Shown piece by piece: positions 57,778-64,000 of a stretch of DNA of 64,000 nt. The notes under the pieces were generated by a model, which saw only the letters and a program-made list of their open reading frames with translations, searched no databases and was not told the DNA's origin. Location of the stretch: contig QCIP01000002.1 in assembly GCA_003216615.1 (NCBI GenBank), forward strand, positions 62,001 through 126,000. Direction: 5' to 3'. Each line of letters begins with the position of its first letter. Position 1 is the first letter of the stretch. This DNA comes from Prochlorococcus sp. AG-402-M15. GTDB taxonomy: Bacteria > Cyanobacteriota > Cyanobacteriia > PCC-6307 > Cyanobiaceae. The position numbers and the translations under genes are program-made.

Positions 57778-59837
57778 ATAATTTCGCTTATTTTTGAGCT
57801 TGAAAAATTATCTGTATTATTAATAGTCTGAGTCAATAATTCATCTTTATCAGACTGTGCTAAGGCTAAATCAAACCAAAAGGTTGTTCCAACTCCTAAT
57901 TCACTAGCCATACGAATTTCCCCACCATGTTTTTCAATTATCCCTCTCACTATAGATAAACCTAAACCTGTTCCTTGCTCAGTATGAACTGAATTTTCTA
58001 CTCTATAAAATCGGTCAAATATCTTTTCTTGATCTGCTTGAGATATACCTGAACCTGTATCAGTAATCTCAATTCTTACTTTTGGTAATGGTGAAACTAA
58101 CTCACATTGAGGAGCCCCATCCTCTTTAATACTTGGTGGGAAGGCAGGGCATGAATCTGGCCAAGTATAAGCTCTAATCATTAGGCTGCTGTTTTTTGGA
58201 CTAAATTTTAGTCCATTACCCAGCAAATTATCAAAAACTTGTAAAAGTAAATCAAAATTTCCAAGTATTGAAGGGATAGTTTCTTCTATATCGTGAGCCA
58301 ATGAAACATTTTTTTCTGTAGCATTAAGTCTATAATTTCTGAGAGTTTGCTCTATTGCCGGTTTTATGTCCATTTCTTCTAGTTGAATTATTTTTCCTGA
58401 TTCCAATCTTGATAAATCTAAAACATCATTAACAAGTCTTGTTAGCCTATCAGTCTCTGAATTTGCAATACCCAAAAATTCGAGTTGTTCTTCATTAGTG
58501 AGCTGATCTTTTAAATCATGTAAGGTTTCTACGTAACTTTTAATGTTAAAAAGTGGTGTCCTTAATTCATGCGAAACATTACTAATAAATCTATTTTGTG
58601 CAGCATTTAGCTCAACTTCTCTTGTTAGATCCTGAATTGTAACGGCAATTCCTTTTAATTCAACTTTGTTTGTATCTAATACTGATTGTAAGACAATTCT
58701 TAAAGTTCTAGCTGGCTCTCCTAAGCTAAATCTCAAATCATCTTTCTCCTTTTCTCTGTTTAGGATAGATTCTATATTTGTATGTAAGTCGTTAGATAAA
58801 ATTTCCGGGATCTCATTTAAAAAATATTTTCCTTCTAAGAATCTTCCTTCCCAACGAAACAATCTTTTTGCTGTTGGATTAGTAAGTACAATCTTACCTT
58901 TGGAATCTAATAATATTGCACCATCAGCCATAGTAGCTATTAGTGATTGCTGTTTAATTTGAGCTGCTTTAAGTTCTTCAATGTTTGCCTCATCATAATT
59001 TTCTAACTGAGTGGCCATTCGGTTAAATCCATTTAAAAGTTCTCCTAAATCTCCTTTCATAGGTAAAGAAATTCTAGATTTAAAGTTTCCTTTTGAAATT
59101 TCTCTAACTCCTCTTACTAATTCTCTCACAGGTCTAGTAATTGTTAGAGCATTGAATACAGCGCCAAGTATTACTAAAACCCAAATAGAGATGAAAACTG
59201 CAATTGTCACTTCTCTTGTTAGCGCAGCACTGGCTAAAGCTTTTTTATTAGGCGTAACTCCTAAAGCTAAGGTTCCAAGATATTTTCCTTTCCACAACAT
59301 TGGGACAAATACATCTGTTACTTGCCCCTGAGGTGTAACATGTTGCCTGACTAATGGGAATTGTGGTCTTTTCTTTAATTCTGATGGTAGTTTTAATCTT
59401 CTAGTTAGCTGGAACTGACTATCTGAACTTGTTGGAGTAGCACTAATAGGTATTCCTAATTGAACTATGTCTTCAGCATCAGTAAAAAATATGTAGCGTA
59501 GATTGCGACTTGATCTCCAAAATTTTTCAGCTACATTTGAAATTTCTTTTTTTTGGTTGTTAGCAACTAATTCTGTGACATTCCCCGATAACAATAATCC
59601 AAGATCTCGAGCATATCTAGTATCATTCATTCCTGCATCTCTTTGAATACTATTTAAAGCAAAAAAAGTTATTCCTGTCATTAGTAGACTTACTACGAGA
59701 GTAGCTATGGCTAATAATTTTGTTCTTAAACTAAACCCACTCCACCAAGAAAGGAGCCTATTAATCCAATAATTATTTATATCTCCATTATCGGTGATAT
59801 TATTTTCTCTATTTTCTAGATTATTGGTATCTACCAT
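57774..59837 (-). CDS. nblS: Sensor histidine kinase NblS (Hik33/DspA)
   Basis: 687 residues. Two membrane helices (about 40-60 and 210-232) flank a periplasmic sensor, followed by HAMP (~235-285), PAS (~295-400), HisKA with phospho-His423 (NVSHELRTPLF) and HATPase with FDNLLGNGLKFSP and GTGLGLSIVRGI. It senses high light, redox and cold stress and controls hli and psbA genes in cyanobacteria. This is a candidate regulator of the hli genes elsewhere in the window. Starts 4 bp after purD. Confidence 0.95.
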   Translation of the reverse strand: MVDTNNLENRENNITDNGDINNYWINRLLSWWSGFSLRTKLLAIATLVVSLLMTGITFFALNSIQRDAGMNDTRYARDLGLLLSGNVTELVANNQKKEISNVAEKFWRSSRNLRYIFFTDAEDIVQLGIPISATPTSSDSQFQLTRRLKLPSELKKRPQFPLVRQHVTPQGQVTDVFVPMLWKGKYLGTLALGVTPNKKALASAALTREVTIAVFISIWVLVILGAVFNALTITRPVRELVRGVREISKGNFKSRISLPMKGDLGELLNGFNRMATQLENYDEANIEELKAAQIKQQSLIATMADGAILLDSKGKIVLTNPTAKRLFRWEGRFLEGKYFLNEIPEILSNDLHTNIESILNREKEKDDLRFSLGEPARTLRIVLQSVLDTNKVELKGIAVTIQDLTREVELNAAQNRFISNVSHELRTPLFNIKSYVETLHDLKDQLTNEEQLEFLGIANSETDRLTRLVNDVLDLSRLESGKIIQLEEMDIKPAIEQTLRNYRLNATEKNVSLAHDIEETIPSILGNFDLLLQVFDNLLGNGLKFSPKNSSLMIRAYTWPDSCPAFPPSIKEDGAPQCELVSPLPKVRIEITDTGSGISQADQEKIFDRFYRVENSVHTEQGTGLGLSIVRGIIEKHGGEIRMASELGVGTTFWFDLALAQSDKDELLTQTINNTDNFSSSKISEII

Positions 59838-59841
59838 AAAA

Positions 59842-61173
59842 TTAATTCCCCTTAGAAAAATTTTTTCTTACTTGATGACCTATATCATTTCTAAAATAGA
59901 TACCATTAAAATTTATCTCTTTTAAATTTTTGTATGCTTTTTCAAAAACCATATCGAAATCTTTATCTTGACATACAATACTTAGAACCCTTCCACCATC
60001 AGTAATTAATTCCCCATTTTTATTTAAAGAGGTACCTGAGTCGAAAATTTGACAATCAACAGTGTCAATCTTCCCTATTTTTATTGGAAATCCTGTTTTA
60101 TACTCGTGTGGGTAACCTTTTGCGGTAGCTACTACACAACCACTTACTTTATCTGGAGTATAAATTTTTTCATCACCTATTAAATTTCCCATTGAGCATT
60201 TTTCTAAAAGCAACACAAAATTCTGATCCATTAAAGGCATTATTGTTTGGCATTCTGGATCACCAAATCTGCAATTATATTCTATAACTTTTGGCCCAGA
60301 TTTTGTGATCATTAATCCAAAATAAATTACCCCTTTATAATCAATATTTTTTTTATTTAATTCATCTATAGTCGGATCAATTATCTCTTTGATGATTCTA
60401 TCAAGGTGATCTTGTTTCAATAGTGGAGCAGGAGAATAAGCTCCCATTCCTCCAGTATTTGGACCTTTATCTTTCTCATTCAGACGTTTGTGATCTTGTG
60501 CCGTTGGAAGTAATTTGTATCTTTTACCATCGCACAAAGCAAAAACAGAAACTTCTGGCCCTTGAATTTTCTCTTCTAAAACTACAACATGCCCAGATTT
60601 GCCAAACTTGCCATTAAATATTGATTCTGCTGCCCTAATACATTCATCTTTTGAATCGGGAATAAAAACACCTTTACCTGAGGCTAGACCATCCGCTTTT
60701 ACTACAAGAGGGAGAGAAGATAAATGGATAATTTTTTTGGCTTCATCCAAAGAATTGACTTTCCAAAAGTTTGCGGTTGGAATATTTGCGCCTTGCATAA
60801 ATTCCTTTGCCCAAGATTTGCTATATTCCAATTTTGCTCCATCTTTACCAGGGCCAAATACTTTAAATTCTTTTTTGCGAAGAAAATCTGCTAAACCATT
60901 GGCTAAAGGTATTTCTGGTCCTATTACAATTAAATCAATTTTTAAAAAATCTAGTTTTTTGACTAATACATTTTTATTGTTAATATCAACTTTTATTCTT
61001 TCACATTTATTTATTCTGTCTGATCCAGCATTACCAGGAATCAAATAAACTTTCTTGACTAATTCATTTTTTTGAATAGCCCAAGCCAGGGAATTTTCTC
61101 TTCCACCACTTCCAATTATTAAGATATTTTCTAATCTATTAGAGGGTTTAGAATTTGATAAATTAATACTCAT
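59842..61173 (-). CDS. purD: Phosphoribosylamine--glycine ligase
   Basis: 443 residues. The N-terminal GSGGRENSLAWAIQK is the PurD signature. The ATP-grasp region contains KADGLASGKGVFIP and VFALCDGKRYKLLPTAQDHK, and EYNCRFGDPECQ marks the active site. Second step of purine synthesis. Divergent from purC and upstream of nblS in a probable operon. Confidence 0.97.
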   Translation of the reverse strand: MSINLSNSKPSNRLENILIIGSGGRENSLAWAIQKNELVKKVYLIPGNAGSDRINKCERIKVDINNKNVLVKKLDFLKIDLIVIGPEIPLANGLADFLRKKEFKVFGPGKDGAKLEYSKSWAKEFMQGANIPTANFWKVNSLDEAKKIIHLSSLPLVVKADGLASGKGVFIPDSKDECIRAAESIFNGKFGKSGHVVVLEEKIQGPEVSVFALCDGKRYKLLPTAQDHKRLNEKDKGPNTGGMGAYSPAPLLKQDHLDRIIKEIIDPTIDELNKKNIDYKGVIYFGLMITKSGPKVIEYNCRFGDPECQTIMPLMDQNFVLLLEKCSMGNLIGDEKIYTPDKVSGCVVATAKGYPHEYKTGFPIKIGKIDTVDCQIFDSGTSLNKNGELITDGGRVLSIVCQDKDFDMVFEKAYKNLKEINFNGIYFRNDIGHQVRKNFSKGN

Positions 61174-61309
61174 AAATTTGTTTTTTGAAGGCTATGAGGT
61201 TTCGATGAATAATCAGTTAAAATGAAATAAACTATTTTGAAAAGTTGATCTCTAGTAAATATGTTAATTACAAATGGTATTTTTAGTAATCAAATGAGGT
61301 CCTGAATTA

Positions 61310-62038
61310 ATGAATAATTATTATGAATTGATTTATGAAGGTAAAGCTAAAAAAGTGTTTTCTCATGATGATGCAGATAAAGTAATTATTGAGTTTAAAG
61401 ATGATGCTACAGCTTTTAATGCGTTGAAAAAAGCGAAATTTGAAGGAAAGGGCAAACTTAATTGCCTAATAAGTGCAAGAATTTTTGAAATTCTTGTAAA
61501 AAAAAATATTCCAACTCATTTTCTTAAACTTAAAAATGAAAATACAATGATTGCAAAAAAGATAAAAGTTATTCCATTAGAAATAGTTTTGCGAAATACT
61601 GCTTATGGTTCTTTATGTAAACAAACTACAATTAAAGCCGGAACTCTGTTAGCAAAACCATTAATTGATATTTATCTTAAAAATGATGATCTTAACGATC
61701 CGCTAATTACAAAAGAAAGAATTGAATTAATGAATATAATAAGCCCCAAAGAACTGGATCTTATAATAGACTCTACTTTGAAAATTAATGTAATCCTAAA
61801 AAGTTTTTTTAAAAATATTCAGCTTCAACTTGTAGATTTCAAGTTGGAGTTTGGATTTGATTCAAAAAATAATATTCTACTTGGGGATGAAATAAGTCCT
61901 GATAATTGCAGATTGTGGGATCTCAATCAGAAAAATGATACAATTGTAAGTCTAGACAAAGATAGATTTAGAAATGATTTAGGTGGTTTAATTGAGGCTT
62001 ATAGTGAAATTAACCGGAGAATAAACGATTTCATTTAA
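61310..62038 (+). CDS. purC: SAICAR synthase
   Basis: 242 residues. LIYEGKAKKVFSHDDADKVI at the start, then IPLEIVLRNTAYGSLCK and LLGDEISPDNCRLWD. It condenses aspartate with CAIR in purine synthesis. Divergent from purD with a 136-bp shared promoter region. Confidence 0.97.
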   Translation: MNNYYELIYEGKAKKVFSHDDADKVIIEFKDDATAFNALKKAKFEGKGKLNCLISARIFEILVKKNIPTHFLKLKNENTMIAKKIKVIPLEIVLRNTAYGSLCKQTTIKAGTLLAKPLIDIYLKNDDLNDPLITKERIELMNIISPKELDLIIDSTLKINVILKSFFKNIQLQLVDFKLEFGFDSKNNILLGDEISPDNCRLWDLNQKNDTIVSLDKDRFRNDLGGLIEAYSEINRRINDFI

Positions 62039-62083
62039 CTCGATTCAATATGTAATGCTCTATTTACCTTAAAAAAAAATACT

Positions 62084-64000
62084 ATGAAAGAACATTTTTT
62101 AAAATTTGGAAAGGTTTTTACAAATATTGCTTTTTCACCTTTGATTTTGATATCAAATAATTCAGAATTGGCTGCTAAGTATTTGCCAAATGATGTTGAG
62201 CAAGTAATCACAAACTCAGAAATAAACAAAATTAACAAATTTTTATTTAAAGGTTTTGATAATGAACCAGAGAAAAATTTGTTAATTGCAGAAAACAATG
62301 AAAATGGTAATGAAGAAAGTGTACTTATCTCGGAAATAATTATCGAAGGTTGGGAAAATCATCCTGAGGGTAGAAAACTTGAATTAGCTGCATATGATTC
62401 TATGAGTATTAAGCCAGGAGATATTGTTGATCAGCGCAAATTAAGTCAAGACCTAAATGCAATATATGCTAGTGGTTGGTTTTCAGGAGTTAAAATAAAG
62501 TCTCAAGATGGGCCATTAGGAGTAAGGCTAATCGTAACTGTAGTGCCAAATCCAATTTTGAAGAAAGTTGAACTTAAACCGATAAACTCTGTAATTTCTA
62601 ATTCATACGTAGATAATATTTTTAATAATTTTTATGGGACAACTCTAAACATAAAAGAATTACAAAATAAGATAGATATCATAAAAAATCGTTATGAAAG
62701 TGAAGGTTATTCTTTAGCTAGAATCAGTGGCCCTAATAGAATCTCTGAGATAATAACTTTAAATGTTTCTGAAGGTATAATCTCTGATGTAAAGTTTAGA
62801 TTCCCAGGATCTGATGGCGAATCTATTATCGATGGAAAGCCTAGAAGAGGGAAAACAAAGGATTGGGTCATAAAAAGAGAATTAAAAACACAGCCAGGTA
62901 CCATATTCAACAGAAAAATTTTAGAGGCTGATATCGGTAGGCTATATGCCACATCATTATTTGACGATGTGAAGGTGTCTCTTGGTCCCGATAATTTAAA
63001 TCCTGGCCAAGTCATAATTTTTTTAGATTTGAGCGAGCAAAGGACAGGATCATTAACTGGTGGCCTCGGATATAGTACTGGTTCAGGTATCTTCGCCACA
63101 ATTGGGCTGCAGGAAACGAATACACTAGGTAGAGCATGGTCTACTAATCTAAACCTAAATTTTGGAGAATATTCAACAACCTATAATTTCTCTTTATCTG
63201 ATCCATGGATTAAAGGAGATAAACATAGAACTTCTTTTAGAACAAATATTTTTCTGAGTAAAGACTATCCACAAGAATTTAAAAGTGAAAATAATGGGAG
63301 GATATACGCTGTAGATGATACAAATACTTCGACCTCTGATACTTTTTCATCAATAGTTTTAGAAAAAACTGGAGGAGGATTTTCTTTCTCAAGGCCTCTT
63401 AATGGAGGAGATCCATTTAAAGTTGCTAAATGGAGAGTTCTTGCAGGAATGAATTTTAAGAAAGTAAAGATGATTGATGGTGATGGGAATAAAAAGCCTT
63501 ATGGTGATAAGACTCCGACTTCAGGGAATATAAGCGATATTATCTGCATTGGATTAACCCCTAGTGATGGCTCATGCCCTGGGGAAAATACATTAGTAAG
63601 TGTTGTGGCAAGTACATCTAGAAATAATTTAAATAATTCCGTAAACCCAACTTCTGGAAATAAATTAATCCTTGGTACTGAACAGTTTGTTCCAATAGGG
63701 GAAAACTCTCCAACTTTCAATAGAATGAGAGCCTCGTATTCATATTTTGTGCCAACAAAATTAATAAACTTAACAAAAGCATGTAGGTCTAGTAATGCTA
63801 CTAGTGAAGATTGTCCTCAAGCTATTGGTTTTCAAATTAAAGGTGGAACTATTATTGGGGAATTGCCTCCTTATGAAGCATTTTGTATGGGAGGAACATC
63901 ATCTGTAAGAGGTTGGGGATCTTGTGATTTGGCTGTAAGTAAGAGTTTTGTTGAAGGCACAGTAGAATATAGGTTCCCTATTTGGAGAATGATATCAGGA
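62084..64000 (+). CDS. Omp85/BamA-family outer-membrane protein (3' end beyond window)
   Basis: The frame starts at ATG 62084 and stays open for 639 codons to the window edge. A signal-like N-terminus (FTNIAFSPLILISNNSELA) is followed by POTRA-type repeats (VLISEIIIEGWENHPEG, DLNAIYASGWFSGVKIK, DIGRLYATSLFDDVKV). The beta-barrel region begins near GLGYSTGSGIFATIGLQETN, and the late motif GGTSSVRGWGSCDL matches the conserved VRGF/Y loop. It inserts beta-barrel proteins into the outer membrane. Starts 45 bp after purC. Confidence 0.93.
   Translation, partial: MKEHFLKFGKVFTNIAFSPLILISNNSELAAKYLPNDVEQVITNSEINKINKFLFKGFDNEPEKNLLIAENNENGNEESVLISEIIIEGWENHPEGRKLELAAYDSMSIKPGDIVDQRKLSQDLNAIYASGWFSGVKIKSQDGPLGVRLIVTVVPNPILKKVELKPINSVISNSYVDNIFNNFYGTTLNIKELQNKIDIIKNRYESEGYSLARISGPNRISEIITLNVSEGIISDVKFRFPGSDGESIIDGKPRRGKTKDWVIKRELKTQPGTIFNRKILEADIGRLYATSLFDDVKVSLGPDNLNPGQVIIFLDLSEQRTGSLTGGLGYSTGSGIFATIGLQETNTLGRAWSTNLNLNFGEYSTTYNFSLSDPWIKGDKHRTSFRTNIFLSKDYPQEFKSENNGRIYAVDDTNTSTSDTFSSIVLEKTGGGFSFSRPLNGGDPFKVAKWRVLAGMNFKKVKMIDGDGNKKPYGDKTPTSGNISDIICIGLTPSDGSCPGENTLVSVVASTSRNNLNNSVNPTSGNKLILGTEQFVPIGENSPTFNRMRASYSYFVPTKLINLTKACRSSNATSEDCPQAIGFQIKGGTIIGELPPYEAFCMGGTSSVRGWGSCDLAVSKSFVEGTVEYRFPIWRMISG

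Noticed and set aside
62035-63720. Minus-strand open frames opposite the Omp85 gene
   Set aside because: They are antisense shadows of a well-supported plus-strand gene with POTRA and barrel motifs.
1-64000. CRISPR arrays, insertion sequences, prophage or integrase genes
   Set aside because: I looked for regularly spaced repeats, transposase and recombinase motifs and found none; the repeats present are few and irregularly spaced.

Overview
The window reads as a stretch of a high-light-adapted Prochlorococcus chromosome. The evidence is a very AT-rich sequence (about 30% GC by eye, not computed), seven high-light-inducible (Hli) genes, a kaiBC pair with no kaiA beside it, a cyanobacterial ferredoxin, an NblS-type histidine kinase, a photosystem II S4-domain protein, and many cyanobacterial DUF families (DUF1818, DUF2811, DUF1543, DUF2214, DUF3303-like). 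This assignment comes from recognised protein families, not from a database search.

The left half (about 1.4-32 kb) is accessory DNA. It holds dozens of genes of 23-110 codons, most encoding one transmembrane helix or a small soluble protein. Many overlap by 1-8 bp in short operons, and decayed genes (DUF938 methyltransferase, cupin) and gene fragments lie among them. The seven hli genes sit in three places: an eight-gene micro-operon at 4.2-5.3 kb, a single gene at 6.4 kb, and a divergent cluster at 22.6-23.7 kb. Two of these loci carry the same overlapping hli pair, and three share a near-identical promoter (TTTACA, 17 bp, TACATT/TATATT). Several micro-protein families occur two or three times. 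Between 1.4 and 8.9 kb the 5' end of an EVE-domain gene recurs four times, flanked by tandem octamers spaced 11 bp apart, which resembles repeated integration-type junctions. The few full-size genes here are an ArnT-like glycosyltransferase, an LptF/G permease, a fatty-acid desaturase, a secreted cupin, and DUF1543, DUF805 and NTF2-like proteins.

From about 32 kb the sequence becomes core genome: full-length genes, short spacers and few micro-genes. It includes an EamA transporter, an HI0933-like flavoprotein, a GAF/zinc-ribbon protein, pirin, murD, an SDR enzyme, a stand-alone LigA-like adenylation domain, a photolyase-like protein with its FAD domain first, DoxX, a PPOX protein, a membrane methyltransferase, tRNA-Val(GAC), serA-prmA, petF, RNase Z, SpoIID, truB, rplU-rpmA, kaiB-kaiC, nblS, purD, purC and the start of an Omp85 gene.

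Taken together, the island looks like a photoprotection and stress module of small membrane proteins (Hli, a PsbN-like protein, poly-Asp proteins) attached to ordinary metabolic and clock genes. The features most likely to be undescribed are the EVE 5'-end/octamer repeats, the eight-gene hli micro-operon, the poly-Asp-GG-LI family, and the paralogous micro-protein families listed in the findings.
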